Source: Myxococcales bacterium 68-20
GTDB taxonomy: Bacteria > Myxococcota_A > Polyangia > Polyangiales > Polyangiaceae
Assembly (NCBI GenBank): GCA_001899635.1
Contig: MKVQ01000014.1
Location: 45,904 to 109,903 of the forward strand
Length of the DNA stretch: 64,000 nt
Direction: 5' to 3'
Shown here piece by piece: positions 1 to 9,079 of this stretch (positions are counted from its first letter, which is position 1; every line of letters begins with the position of its first letter). The notes below the pieces were generated by a model that saw nothing but the letters and a program-made list of their open reading frames with translations, was not told the origin of the DNA and did no database searches. Position numbers and translations under genes: made by a program.

Positions 1-183
1 AACGACTACACGGGCGCGCGACGTGACGGCATGGCCTCGCATCGCAGCCTGTGGCTCTACAACAAGACCCTCATCAAGTGGATCAGCGAGACGAACGGCA
101 ACGGAAGCTGCCTCATCCCGTCGAGGGCCGATCTCGATCGCTTCGCGAAGGCGTGCATCGACGACTACCCGAACTGCTACTGA
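1..183 (+). CDS. C-terminal end of an unrecognised protein (5' cut by window edge)
   Basis: The frame starting at base 1 is open for 60 codons and stops at TGA 181-183. The visible residues include NDYTGARRDG, LWLYNKTLIKWISE and end in KACIDDYPNCY. There are two cysteines in the last dozen residues and one in NGNGSCLIP, which would fit an exported, disulfide-containing protein, but this is inference. I do not recognise the family. No hairpin follows the stop. The next gene on the same strand begins about 125 bases later. Confidence 0.5.
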   Translation, partial: NDYTGARRDGMASHRSLWLYNKTLIKWISETNGNGSCLIPSRADLDRFAKACIDDYPNCY

Positions 184-307
184 GCCGGTCGCAGGCTCGG
201 TGCGAGAAACACGCAACCGTGGCGTGAAGCGGCCGACTGCTCCGACGCATGAGCTGTCGACCCGACCTGTTGTCGTCGCGCGGCCCATCGCGTAGCCATG
301 AGCCGAG

Positions 308-3300
308 GTGGCCGTGGTGAACGAGGGCGTCGAGCAGATCCTGCGCTCGTATCAGGAGCGGCTCCTGGAGCGCGGTAGGAAGTACGCGGCGGAGGGGCGC
401 GTCACCGATCTCCAGCACGACGACACGAACGTCACTGCGTTCGTCACCGGCACCCAGCGCTATCGAGTCCATCTCCGCCGGGCGGGGAACAGAAAGGCAC
501 AGGCGCGGTGCAGCTGCCCCGCCTACCAGGACGTCGGGCAGTGCAAGCACATCGCTGCGGTGGCGTTGACGTTCTCCACCAGTCGCACGCGCGCTGGCGA
601 GCGCGGCGGGACGAAGACCGAGCCGGTGCCGCGCGTCTTCCAGTCCGTCTACTCGACGTCGATCTTGCTCGCGCGCCTCTCGCTCTACGCCGGGCGCTCG
701 ATCCGGCACGAGAAGGACGATCACTACCTGCCGCTCTCGGACTGGTGGTGGGACGCGATGCACGGGGCGAGCCCGAGCCGGCGAGCGCTCGCGAAGCTGG
801 TCGTCGAGAGCGCGCCGGAGATCGAGGCCACGCTGGGCTCGCTCCGCGCGTGGAGGCCGCTGCCGCTGCTGCCGGCGAGATCGAGCGCGTTCAGCGACGT
901 CTACGACAAGCTCGCGAAGGTCTACGAGGACTGCGCGAAGGTCGTGACGATCGGCGGTGCGCCGCCGGGGCCGCTCGACGATCGACATCCCGGCTTCTCG
1001 TTCACCTACGTCGCGAGGCGGCGTGTGCTCGAGGTCCGGGAGAGACCGACGTCGCTCATGGAGGACGAGCCGCGGGCATTGTCCGTCGTGCTGCCCTTCG
1101 ACGAGCCCGGGCAGCCGATCCGTTTCGAGACCGGCGCGCTCGCGGCGGTGGGCTCCGCCGATGCGTGGGATCTCTTCGCGCTTCGCGAGATGTTGACGGG
1201 GCTCCATGCGCGGACCGATCCGGCGGTCCTGGCGCTCGAGCGCGACCTCGATCGCCCCGTCTGGGACTACGTGCTCGAGCACCTGCTCGTGGGACAGGGC
1301 GGCGACGCGGGCCCGCACGAGTGGAGGTTCACGCTCGTCCCGATGTCCACCGGGCGTCTCCTCGAGATCGTCGCATACGCGCGCAGCGTCGCGGCGGGGG
1401 CGAAGGGGAGGTGGAAGCGAAAGCGCCTCGATGCTCTCCTCGAGGACGAGGGCGTCATGCCGATCGAACGCGAGATCGGCCGCCTCGCGATCCATGAGGG
1501 TAATGGCACGTCGCGGTCCGGCCGCCCGGCGCCGCACTACGTCACTCTGGGGACGCCGCTCGCGTACGATCTCCTCCGCCTCCTCGCCCGCCATCCGCGT
1601 GTGCTCATGAGCGAGCCGCTCCGGGGCAACCCCGATGCCGATCCGCCTGCGGAGATCGTCGCGGGCCTCCTGACGATGACGCTCGACCGAGCGCGCGGAG
1701 GCGCGCTCACGCCGCGCTACCGGGTGGACGGCGAGCCGCTCCGCGTGCCGCTCGAGTCGCTGAGCGGCGATCGCGCCTCGCTCTTTCGCTGGAGCGTGAA
1801 CGAGAGAGAGAGCAGGATCGTCGCCGTCGAGGTCCCGGCGCAGCTCCGCCCGTGGGTCGACCTCTCGATCAAGCTCGGTGACGCGCTCGCATTTCCGCCC
1901 GAGGCCGTGCCGAAGCTCACGAGCGCGACGCAGTCCCTCATGAGCGCGGGGATCGTCGAGCTGCCGCGCGCAGCGCTCGGGGACGAGCTGCCGTACGAGC
2001 CGGCGCCGGTGCTGCGCGTCGAATGGAAGACGGACGGCACGGACCTCCAGGCCGTCGTCGAGGTGATGATCAAGGTGCATCCTCGCGCGCCGTTCGCTCC
2101 GGCTGGGAGCGGCTCGAAGCTCTTCACGTTCGAGGACGGAGACCGGCGCGTCTTCGTCGAGCGCGACCTGGGCCGCGAGCTCCGCATCGCGGGCGACACG
2201 GTCGATGCGATCGACGCGGTGGACGCGTTCGCCTTGAGCTGGGAGCGCGGCGTCGGATCGACCGACAATATCGAGGGCGCGATCGCCCTCGCGGAGTGGC
2301 TCGACGACAACCCGCTCGGCCTCGGGATCGAGGTCAAGGTCGGGCGCCGTCCCGCGGTGCACTCGAAGTTCTCCATGGCGAACCTCGTCGTCCAGCGGAC
2401 GGGGGCGTGGCTTCGCCTCGACGGCTCGTTCGACGTCGCCGGCATCAAGCTCACGCTCGGCGAGATGCTCGAGGCCGCGCGCCTCGCACAGCGGTACGTT
2501 CGCGCCGGAAACGGCGTCTTCCTGGAGCTCTCGAAGGAGGCCATCGTGAAGCTCCGGCCGCTCGCGATGGCGGCTCGTCTCGCTCCTCCAGTGCGCGCGC
2601 TGGCTGGGAGCATCGAGTCGACCGAAGAAGCGGAAGATGCCACGCACATCCACGACGGCTTCGGGGCGCTCCTCGCTCGAGCGAGCGAGCTGTTCGAGAG
2701 CGTGGAGGGGATCGACCTCGACGTGTATCGGCGTCGCTTCGAGAAGCGCGATCGTCGCGGGGCGGTGCGTGTCCCCGCGCTCGAGAACGGCGTGCTGCGC
2801 GACTACCAGCGCGACGGCGTCGTCTGGATGCTCGAGCTCGCGAGCTGGGCGCCGGGCTGCGTCCTCGCGGACGACATGGGCCTCGGCAAGACGGTGCAGA
2901 CGGCTGCCGTGCTTCTGGCGCGAGCCAAGCGAGGACCCGCGCTGATCGTGGCACCGGCGAGCGTCTCGTCGAACTGGGTCGCCGAGCTCGCGCGCTTCGT
3001 GCCGAGCCTGAAGGTGCGCTGGTACAACGAGGACCGAGCCACGCCGTTCGCGGACCTCGGCGCCGGTGACGTGCTCGTCGTCTCCTACGGCCTGCTCCAG
3101 CGAGAGAGCGCGGCGTTCCGCGCGCAACGGTGGGCGACCGTCGTCGTGGACGAAGCGCAATATGTGAAGAACATCGATGCCCAGCGGAGCGACGCCGTGC
3201 GCAACCTCCCGCGCGACTTCACGATCGCGCTCACCGGCACGCCGCTCGAGAACCATCTCGGCGAGCTATTCAGCATCGTCGACATCGCGTTCCCCGGGCT

Positions 3301-4171
3301 CCTCGGCGATGAGGCTTCGTTCCGCGAGCACTTCCGCCGTCCGATCGAGCAGCACCGCGACACCGAGCAGCTCGCGGTGCTCGGGACGCTCCTCGGCCCG
3401 TTCCTCCTCCGGCGGACGCGTGCGAGCGTGCTCGAGGAGCTGCCCGCGCGCGAGGAGATCACCGAGAAGCTCGAGCTGAGCCTTCTGGAGCGGAAGCGCT
3501 ACCTCGCGCTCCGCAACGAGTGCGCGAAAGCGCTCGAGAAGAAGGACCGAGGGACGACGCGCCCGCAGTTCCGGATCGCGCTCCTCGCGGCGCTCATGCG
3601 CCTCCGCCAGATGGCCTGCGATGTCCGGCTCGTCGACCCCGAGTACGACGGTCCCTCGACGAAGATCGCGCGCGTCGTCGAGCTCGCGCGAGAGCTCGCG
3701 GCCGAGGGCAACCGCGCGCTCGTCTTCAGCCAGTTCACCCAGTTCCTCGACAAGGTCCGCCTGGCGCTGAAGGAGGCGGGGCTCTCCGTCGCGATGCTCA
3801 CGGGCGAGACGCCGACGACGGAGCGTCGGGCGATCATCGATGCGTTCCAGGCGGGCGGCCACGACGTCTTCTGCGTCTCGCTTCTCGCCGGAGGTACGGG
3901 GCTGAACCTCACGAAGGCGAGCTACGTCATCCATCTCGATCCATGGTGGAACCCCGCGGCCGAGGAACAGGCGACCGCACGCGCACACCGGATGGGGCAG
4001 ACGAACCCGGTGACGGTCTACCGTCTCGTCGCGCGCGGGACGATCGAGGAGGCCGTGCTCGCGATGCACGCTGACAAGCGCGAGCTCGCGTCGAGCGTGC
4101 TCGAGGGGAAGGGGAACCCCAAGCAGATCTCGTCGGACGAGCTGCTCGAGCTCCTCAGCTTCGACGGCTGA
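308..4171 (+). CDS. SWIM zinc-finger SNF2-family helicase-like ATPase
   Basis: A 1287-residue Snf2/Rad54-type ATPase, a family that translocates on duplex DNA and remodels nucleoprotein rather than unwinding it. A SWIM zinc finger lies near the N-terminus (CSC at 68-70, then CKH with C79 and H81). Residues of about 100-820 are a long family-specific region. The two RecA-like lobes follow: motif I DDMGLGKTVQT near residue 860, motif II DEAQ near 948, motif III LTGTPLENHLGELFS near 980, and in lobe 2 LLAGGTGLNLT with HLDPWWNP and ATARAHRMGQ (motifs V and VI) near 1200-1230. All motifs are intact. The GTG at 308 gives the longest plausible N-terminus; GTG codons at 314 and 317 are alternatives. 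It stands alone; a palindromic hairpin lies about 70 bases after the stop. Its role in repair, replication or transcription cannot be read from context. Confidence 0.93.
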   Translation: MAVVNEGVEQILRSYQERLLERGRKYAAEGRVTDLQHDDTNVTAFVTGTQRYRVHLRRAGNRKAQARCSCPAYQDVGQCKHIAAVALTFSTSRTRAGERGGTKTEPVPRVFQSVYSTSILLARLSLYAGRSIRHEKDDHYLPLSDWWWDAMHGASPSRRALAKLVVESAPEIEATLGSLRAWRPLPLLPARSSAFSDVYDKLAKVYEDCAKVVTIGGAPPGPLDDRHPGFSFTYVARRRVLEVRERPTSLMEDEPRALSVVLPFDEPGQPIRFETGALAAVGSADAWDLFALREMLTGLHARTDPAVLALERDLDRPVWDYVLEHLLVGQGGDAGPHEWRFTLVPMSTGRLLEIVAYARSVAAGAKGRWKRKRLDALLEDEGVMPIEREIGRLAIHEGNGTSRSGRPAPHYVTLGTPLAYDLLRLLARHPRVLMSEPLRGNPDADPPAEIVAGLLTMTLDRARGGALTPRYRVDGEPLRVPLESLSGDRASLFRWSVNERESRIVAVEVPAQLRPWVDLSIKLGDALAFPPEAVPKLTSATQSLMSAGIVELPRAALGDELPYEPAPVLRVEWKTDGTDLQAVVEVMIKVHPRAPFAPAGSGSKLFTFEDGDRRVFVERDLGRELRIAGDTVDAIDAVDAFALSWERGVGSTDNIEGAIALAEWLDDNPLGLGIEVKVGRRPAVHSKFSMANLVVQRTGAWLRLDGSFDVAGIKLTLGEMLEAARLAQRYVRAGNGVFLELSKEAIVKLRPLAMAARLAPPVRALAGSIESTEEAEDATHIHDGFGALLARASELFESVEGIDLDVYRRRFEKRDRRGAVRVPALENGVLRDYQRDGVVWMLELASWAPGCVLADDMGLGKTVQTAAVLLARAKRGPALIVAPASVSSNWVAELARFVPSLKVRWYNEDRATPFADLGAGDVLVVSYGLLQRESAAFRAQRWATVVVDEAQYVKNIDAQRSDAVRNLPRDFTIALTGTPLENHLGELFSIVDIAFPGLLGDEASFREHFRRPIEQHRDTEQLAVLGTLLGPFLLRRTRASVLEELPAREEITEKLELSLLERKRYLALRNECAKALEKKDRGTTRPQFRIALLAALMRLRQMACDVRLVDPEYDGPSTKIARVVELARELAAEGNRALVFSQFTQFLDKVRLALKEAGLSVAMLTGETPTTERRAIIDAFQAGGHDVFCVSLLAGGTGLNLTKASYVIHLDPWWNPAAEEQATARAHRMGQTNPVTVYRLVARGTIEEAVLAMHADKRELASSVLEGKGNPKQISSDELLELLSFDG

Positions 4172-4241
4172 TCCGTCCCACAGAGGTGCGCCTTCGTCGC
4201 GCGTCGAGTTAGGGCTTGCGAGCCACCTGCAGAGGGGGAGC

Positions 4242-4262
4242 TCGAGGGGAGAACCCCCTCGA
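4242..4262. repeat. Palindromic hairpin, copy 1 of a recurring element
   Basis: TCGAGGGG, five bases (agaac), then CCCCTCGA: a perfect 8-bp stem, preceded by GGGAGC. A second copy with the same stem and preceding bases but a different loop lies at 48906-48926. It sits about 70 bases after the SNF2 gene stop and has no T-run, so it is either a weak terminator or a repeated extragenic palindrome. Confidence 0.55.
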
Positions 4263-4309
4263 CGAGACATCGGCATGTCGGATGCAACGTCCGCCTTCCC
4301 GAGGACGTC

Positions 4310-4426
4310 ATGGGACTCGTCGCCGATGCTCGCAAGAACGCTCCGTTCATCGGGGTACTCCTCGCGATCACGATCATGGGGCTCGCGCTCGTCCTCGCGG
4401 TGATCGCGCTGCTCGCGCGCATGTGA
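4310..4426 (+). CDS. Small single-span membrane protein (38 aa)
   Basis: ATG at 4310 opens a 38-codon frame to TGA 4424-4426. A GAGGA ribosome-binding sequence sits five bases upstream. The product has a short charged N-terminus (MGLVADARKNAP) followed by one continuous hydrophobic stretch of about 22 residues (starting FIGVLLAITIMG) and ends LLARM. The charge pattern fits a one-pass inner-membrane miniprotein. I do not recognise a family. The good ribosome-binding site, correct hydrophobic periodicity and GC-rich third positions support it, but nothing confirms expression. Confidence 0.45.
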   Translation: MGLVADARKNAPFIGVLLAITIMGLALVLAVIALLARM

Positions 4427-4442
4427 GGCGCGCGCGCACGGA

Positions 4443-4459
4443 CGACACGTGCCGTGTCG
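4443..4459. promoter_or_regulatory. 17-bp inverted repeat upstream of the roadblock-like gene
   Basis: CGACACG, three bases (tgc), CGTGTCG: a perfect 7-bp inverted repeat in the short gap between the miniprotein gene and the start at 4553. It could be a dimeric repressor operator or a small hairpin. No T-run follows. Confidence 0.3.
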
Positions 4460-4552
4460 CTTGGCTCGAGCGTTCACCTGCGCTGACGCGCCCCGCGGCC
4501 GAGAGGTCGACCTGTGCGGGGCCTACCGCATGGTGCTACGTAGACGTGAGCG

Positions 4553-4957
4553 ATGAGCGAAGATCCGCAGGCCGCGCAGTTCGTCCCGAATGAGAAGCAG
4601 CTCGCGCTGTTTCGTGCGGTCGAGGACATCCACGATCTCACTCGAGCCATCACGGTGCTGCTCGTCGACGAGAACGGCGTCCTCATCGCGGTGTCCGGCG
4701 ACGAGAACGACGTGCCGCCCACGCTTCGAGCCGTCCTCGGCGGCAAGCAGCTCGCCGAAGCAGGCAGCGTGCGTGTCCTCCTCGAGGACGTCGATCTCGC
4801 CGGGTCGCTAGTGAACGTCACGATCTACGATATCGACGGGACGCACGTGCTCGCGATCCTGTTCGACGCCGACGCCGACCTCGACACCGTTCAGGAGGTG
4901 GGCTCCGAGGGGCGTACGATGCTGGCCGAGATCCTCGCCGCTCCGCTCGGGGGCTGA
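4553..4957 (+). CDS. Roadblock/LC7-like domain protein
   Basis: A 134-residue acidic protein. The pattern LLVDENGVLIAVSGDE, then a short helical region, then VNVTIYDIDG and HVLAILFDADADLDTV matches the alternating strands and helices of roadblock/LC7 domains, known as binding partners and regulators of Ras-like GTPases (MglB in myxobacteria). No partner GTPase gene lies next to it. It ends 15 bases before the convergent MCE-protein gene. The assignment rests on fold pattern, not on a diagnostic catalytic motif, so a related PAS- or receiver-like fold is possible. Confidence 0.55.
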   Translation: MSEDPQAAQFVPNEKQLALFRAVEDIHDLTRAITVLLVDENGVLIAVSGDENDVPPTLRAVLGGKQLAEAGSVRVLLEDVDLAGSLVNVTIYDIDGTHVLAILFDADADLDTVQEVGSEGRTMLAEILAAPLGG

Positions 4958-4972
4958 CGCGCGCGGCGCTCG

Positions 4973-6445
4973 TCAACGCCCCGTCGTCGCGCTGCCGGCG
5001 AACGGCAGGATGGACTTCAGGTCTTCGTCCGTGAAGCGGAGCTGCAGGCCGAGGAAGTAGTCGCGGCGGTTGCCGAGGAAGACGTGATCGACACCGCCGA
5101 TGAGCCAGAGGCGGCGAATGAACTCGTAGCCGATCCAGAGTCGATAGCGCGGACGGATCTCCTCGCCGAAGCCGAAGAGGTCCTGGACGATCTCGAAGCG
5201 GTTCGAGAGGAGGTGGGTGTCGAGGCCGATGCCGCCCGTGGACTCCTTGATGCCGAAGCGTCCGGTGAACGGACCGATGCGGCGGGCGAACTGGAGGCTG
5301 AACCGGAACGCGTCGGTGGTCGTCGTCGTGACGGTGCGGTAGTGCGCCGGATCGTTCGGGTTGGTCGTGTCGACGTCGGTCTGCGTGAAGCTCGTCTTGC
5401 CGCGCGGATCGTTGATGAGCTCGATGACGTAGTACTTGTCCTCGCGCGGCTGGAGACGAAGCTCGACGTAGCTCTTCACCGTGTTCGCGAGGAAGTTGTA
5501 GTCGCTGCGGAGGCCGACGATCGTCTGGAGCCGGCGCAGACTGTCGACGTAGTCGTTGACGCCCTCGGCGACGCCCTGGACCTCGTTGATGAGCGCCTCG
5601 TCCTTCGTGAGCTTGCCGATCGTCCCCTCGCCGCGATCGACGCGGCCAGCCACGTTGTCGATGTGAGCAAGCGCGCTCTCGAGGCTCTTCGATGCGCGGT
5701 TGACCCGCTCGATCGTCTGCCGGAGCTCGCCCGACTCACCCTCCTTGCCGCCCTGCGCGGCCATCATCTGCTTCACGTCCTCGGTGATGACCTTGATGTT
5801 GAGGAGGATCTGCTGGAGCTCGGGGCCGCCCTTCGCGGTGATGCGGTCGATGTTCTCGAGCGTGTCCCTGATGACGACGCGGTTCTCCCGGACGGTGAGG
5901 TTGATCGCCTCGGTGGCGTCGGCGAGGTTCTGCAGGATCGCGGCGATGTTCCTCCCGCCCTGCTCGCTGCCGACCGTGTTCGCCAGTTGCTGGGCGACCT
6001 TCTCGACGAGCTCTGCAATGCGTGAGACCTGCGCCTTGAGATCCTCGACCGACGCGGCCTCGGGCATCGTCTCGACCTGGTCGCCGTCCCTCTTGTCCGG
6101 CTCGCCGACGCCCTCGCTGAGCACGACGATGTTCTCGCCGAGCAGCGACGCGCTCTTCACGCCGAGGCGTGCAGTCTGGTGGAGCCTGACGTCGCCATTC
6201 ATGCGGACGTCGACGCGCGCCATGCCGTTCTCGAGCCGGATGTTCTCGACCGAGCCGACCGGGATGCCGGCGATGGTGACGCGCGAGTGCTTCGCGATCC
6301 CGCTCGCGTCCTTCAGGTAGGCGTGGACGACGTAGCCGCCACCGCGGCCCGTGTCCTTGTGGATGGTGCGGTAGACCAGGTAGCCGGCCCCCGCCGTCAC
6401 GACGACGAAGAGGCCGATCTTGGCCGCTTGCGAGACCTTCGCCAT
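4973..6445 (-). CDS. MCE/MlaD-family lipid-transport substrate-binding protein
   Basis: A 490-residue protein. Residues about 8-27 form an N-terminal membrane anchor (KIGLFVVVTAGAGYLVYR). An MCE domain follows at about 35-115, with YLKDASGIAKHSRVTIAGIP, GSVENIRLENG and a stretch ending in LLGENIVVLSEG. The middle (about 140-340) is helical, as in proteins whose helices form a tunnel or bundle across the periplasm. The last 140 residues contain repeated strand-like segments ending in LGLQLRFTDEDLKSILPF, resembling an outer-membrane-barrel tail; this is inference. MCE proteins carry lipids between membranes with an ABC permease and ATPase (MlaE/MlaF), neither of which is adjacent here. The stop is 15 bases from the convergent roadblock-like gene. 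Confidence 0.85.
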   Translation of the reverse strand: MAKVSQAAKIGLFVVVTAGAGYLVYRTIHKDTGRGGGYVVHAYLKDASGIAKHSRVTIAGIPVGSVENIRLENGMARVDVRMNGDVRLHQTARLGVKSASLLGENIVVLSEGVGEPDKRDGDQVETMPEAASVEDLKAQVSRIAELVEKVAQQLANTVGSEQGGRNIAAILQNLADATEAINLTVRENRVVIRDTLENIDRITAKGGPELQQILLNIKVITEDVKQMMAAQGGKEGESGELRQTIERVNRASKSLESALAHIDNVAGRVDRGEGTIGKLTKDEALINEVQGVAEGVNDYVDSLRRLQTIVGLRSDYNFLANTVKSYVELRLQPREDKYYVIELINDPRGKTSFTQTDVDTTNPNDPAHYRTVTTTTTDAFRFSLQFARRIGPFTGRFGIKESTGGIGLDTHLLSNRFEIVQDLFGFGEEIRPRYRLWIGYEFIRRLWLIGGVDHVFLGNRRDYFLGLQLRFTDEDLKSILPFAGSATTGR

Positions 6446-6554
6446 CCTCTTGAGAGGGCGAGGGTAGTCGTTTCGGCCTCAAACTTCACGGCCAAAGGAG
6501 CGGAGCCGTCGGGGACCGCCCGGGTACCCGCGTGCAGACCCGTGGCGCTCGTCG

Positions 6555-7472
6555 TCAGAAGCGGGCGGAGAAGCTCGCCGCCGCGCCGTCCCGGTGCGGA
6601 GCGAGCCCGAACGAGACGAAGTCAGGACGCTGAGCCTCGCGCTGGGGTGACGCTTCCGTCGGTGAGGAGCGGCCTCCGCTCGTCAGGAACAGGACCGCCG
6701 AGACCCCGAGCGAGACGACGCCGACGCCCAGCGCGACGTCGGCGATCGTCAGCTCGGTCTTGATCGAGTCGACCTGCTCCTGGCGGCAGCTCCCGAAGCA
6801 TTCCTTTTCGAGATCGCTCCGCCGGCTCATCCCGTGCAGCGCCAGCACGCCGAAGGTCGCGAGCGCGCCCGCACCGACGCCGCCGAGGACCCATGCCGCC
6901 GTCGGTGGGCCGCTCCGCGGGCGCGAGTCCGGAGCCTCGCTCGGTCCGGCGGCCGGCGTCTTCGCCCAGCTTACCGTGACGACGCGTGCCTTCTCGCCCT
7001 CACGCACGATGATCGTCTGCTCGATCGGCTCCTCTCCCTCGTGCTCGAAGCGAAGGGTGTGGGAGCCCGGGTCGACCGGGATCGACTTCCCGTCGATCGT
7101 GTCGGTCAGGGGCTGGCCGTCCATCGTGACGCGCACGGTGGTCACGTCGTTGCCGTCCGTGCCCTTCGCCGCGAACGCGATCGAGGGGAGGGCGGCCTCC
7201 ACCTCGGTGAGCCAGCGGGTGCAATCCGGCTGCAGGACCGCCGGGCACCGGTCGCTCACGCAGACGAGGAGCGACTCGCGTGCTCGCTTGAGCGCGCCGT
7301 TCTTCCGCTGGATCTGGGCGTTGCGGTAGTTGTCGGCGCAGAACGCCTTGTCGATCGGCTTGTCGGGCTCGCTCGCCGCGGCCGTCGTCGGCATGGCGAA
7401 GGCGAAGATGCTCGCGGCCGCGGAGATGGTGGCAAACGCGCGAAGACGCGATCGGCGCTCGTGACGCTTCAT
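6555..7472 (-). CDS. Exported PEGA-like protein with two C-terminal membrane spans
   Basis: The product (305 residues) begins MKRHERRSRLRAFA with a signal peptide ending near TAAAS. A tetratricopeptide-like helical part with several cysteines follows (AFCADNYRNAQIQRKNG; CVSDRCPAVLQPDCTRW). Next comes a PEGA-like beta region with VRVTMDGQPLTD and IPVDPGSHTLRFEHEG, typical of small surface-layer or kinase-associated domains. Two hydrophobic spans lie near the C-terminus (WVLGGVGAGALATFGVLAL; VALGVGVVSLGVSAVLFLT). An upstream in-frame ATG at 7493 overlaps the kinase stop, but the ATG at 7472 has GAGGAG about seven bases upstream and starts a proper signal peptide, so I chose it. It is probably cotranscribed with and accessory to the kinase gene. 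This kinase-plus-PEGA pairing is frequent in myxobacteria. Confidence 0.75.
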   Translation of the reverse strand: MKRHERRSRLRAFATISAAASIFAFAMPTTAAASEPDKPIDKAFCADNYRNAQIQRKNGALKRARESLLVCVSDRCPAVLQPDCTRWLTEVEAALPSIAFAAKGTDGNDVTTVRVTMDGQPLTDTIDGKSIPVDPGSHTLRFEHEGEEPIEQTIIVREGEKARVVTVSWAKTPAAGPSEAPDSRPRSGPPTAAWVLGGVGAGALATFGVLALHGMSRRSDLEKECFGSCRQEQVDSIKTELTIADVALGVGVVSLGVSAVLFLTSGGRSSPTEASPQREAQRPDFVSFGLAPHRDGAAASFSARF

Positions 7473-7483
7473 CAAGGTTCTCC

Positions 7484-9079
7484 TCACAGGCATTCCGGCT
7501 TGATCTGGCGAAGGCCATCGGGGCCGATGGCAAAGGGGCTCTCGCAGCCCGGCTTCGGTCCGACGTTCGCCGTCGGTGCGCTCGTCGTCTCTGCTCGCGG
7601 CGACGGTGCGGCGTTCGCGGTCTCCCGTGCCGGCACGCGCGCGACCGGAGGTGACGGGACGTACACGACGCGGGGCGGTGACGGCGACGAGGCCGAGGCC
7701 GCTCGCGATCCGGCTCCGGCGTCGGGCGCACGCGGCGGCTCCGTCGCGCTCACGGACGGCTCCGGCGTCGGTTGGACGAGCGGCTGCTGCTCCACCGGCG
7801 TCGCCGCCGGAGCGTCGACCAGTCGTGCCGCCGCGTCGTAGCGCTCGCTCGGGCCCGGAGGATCCCGCCGTGTCAGCGTCCGGACCCCGACCAGCAGCAT
7901 CACCGCCGTGAAGGCGAGCAGCGCTGCGGGCATCGTCCAGCCGCGCTGTGCGGGCGGCGGTATCGGCCGGTCGCTCCCGCGTGAGCCGTCGTCCGGGCGT
8001 GGCGTGAGCGAGACGCTCCCCGTTCGCCGGATCGTCGCCGTGACGACCGGCATGCTCCCCGACGACGCGGGGCGCGCCGTCGCGCTGGTGAGCCGCGCGT
8101 CGAGCTCCGACTGGACGTCGTTCTCGATCCGGCGCATCACGGCAGAGACGCGCTCGATGCGAGTGCCCGCGACCCCGCGGAGCCAGGCGGAGACCTCCCG
8201 CGCGGGCGCAGGCGGCACTGCCGCCTCGAGTGCGACCGCCATCTCGCGCGCAGTGTCGAATCGCTGCGAGGGATCGCCGTCCGTCGCCGTGGCGACGATC
8301 GCATCGAGCGTGACGGGGACGTCGTCACGAATGGTGCTCGGGGCCGGCGGCGGCGCGAGCTCGTTTCGCGCGAGCTTCAAGAACAGGCTGTCGTTCCGCT
8401 CGCCGGCATGACGACGCCGGCCGGCGAGGAGCTCCCAGAGGATGACGCCGACGGCGTAGAGATCGGAGCGTCGATCGGCCAGGCCCCGCACCTGCTCCGG
8501 CGCCATGTACGTGACCTTCCCCTTGACCACACCCTCGCGTGTCTCTTCGGTGTTGATCGCCGCCTTCGCGACGCCGAAGTCGAACACGCGCGCGAGCCCG
8601 TCGACGCCGACGAGGATGTTGTGTGGGGACACGTCGCGATGGACGATGTCGAGCGGCTCGCCCGTGTCGGCGCACGCCTCGTGCGCGGCGTGAAGACCCT
8701 CGAGGACGCCGCAGACGATCGACGAGATCACCGCGAGGGGGATGGGCCGACTGCCTTCGCGCGGCATCAGCGCCTCGAGCGCATCGCCGAGGACGTGTTC
8801 CATGACGAGGAACACCTCGGTCTCGTTCGCGACGACGTCGAGCGTCGAGACTACGTTGGGATGATCGAGACGCGCCGCCAGCCGGGCCTCGTCGAGAAAC
8901 ATCTGCACGAAGTGCGCGTCGGTCGCGTAGCTCGGATGGAGCCGCTTGATGGCGACGAGTCGGGAGAACCCTACCGCGCCATGCAGGCGGCCGAAGTGGA
9001 CCGTGGCCATACCGCCGGAGGCGATCTGGTCGTAGAGGACGTAGCGACCCAGCTCCCGTGGAGTCTCACCGACGCTCAT
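7484..9079 (-). CDS. Membrane-anchored serine/threonine protein kinase
   Basis: A 531-residue Hanks-type kinase. The glycine loop SGGMATVHFG is at about 21-30, the ATP-anchoring lysine at K45 in VAIKRLH, the catalytic loop HRDVSPHN at 147-154, DFG at 167-169 and APE at 193-195. All key catalytic residues are present. HRDVSPHN is the form common in myxobacterial kinases. After the kinase domain come a helical juxtamembrane region, one membrane span near 383-400 (MPAALLAFTAVMLLVGVR) and a Pro/Ala/Ser-rich external tail of about 130 residues with three cysteines near the end. The start has GAGGAGAAG upstream. The following PEGA-like gene starts right after its stop. A 462-base divergent gap precedes it. 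Confidence 0.95.
   Translation of the reverse strand: MSVGETPRELGRYVLYDQIASGGMATVHFGRLHGAVGFSRLVAIKRLHPSYATDAHFVQMFLDEARLAARLDHPNVVSTLDVVANETEVFLVMEHVLGDALEALMPREGSRPIPLAVISSIVCGVLEGLHAAHEACADTGEPLDIVHRDVSPHNILVGVDGLARVFDFGVAKAAINTEETREGVVKGKVTYMAPEQVRGLADRRSDLYAVGVILWELLAGRRRHAGERNDSLFLKLARNELAPPPAPSTIRDDVPVTLDAIVATATDGDPSQRFDTAREMAVALEAAVPPAPAREVSAWLRGVAGTRIERVSAVMRRIENDVQSELDARLTSATARPASSGSMPVVTATIRRTGSVSLTPRPDDGSRGSDRPIPPPAQRGWTMPAALLAFTAVMLLVGVRTLTRRDPPGPSERYDAAARLVDAPAATPVEQQPLVQPTPEPSVSATEPPRAPDAGAGSRAASASSPSPPRVVYVPSPPVARVPARETANAAPSPRAETTSAPTANVGPKPGCESPFAIGPDGLRQIKPECL

Noticed and set aside
113-3256. Open frame of 1047 codons on the minus strand opposite the SNF2 gene
   Set aside because: It is a mirror of the GC-rich plus-strand codons: extremely Arg/Ala/Leu/Asp-rich, no domains. 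The plus strand has intact helicase motifs.
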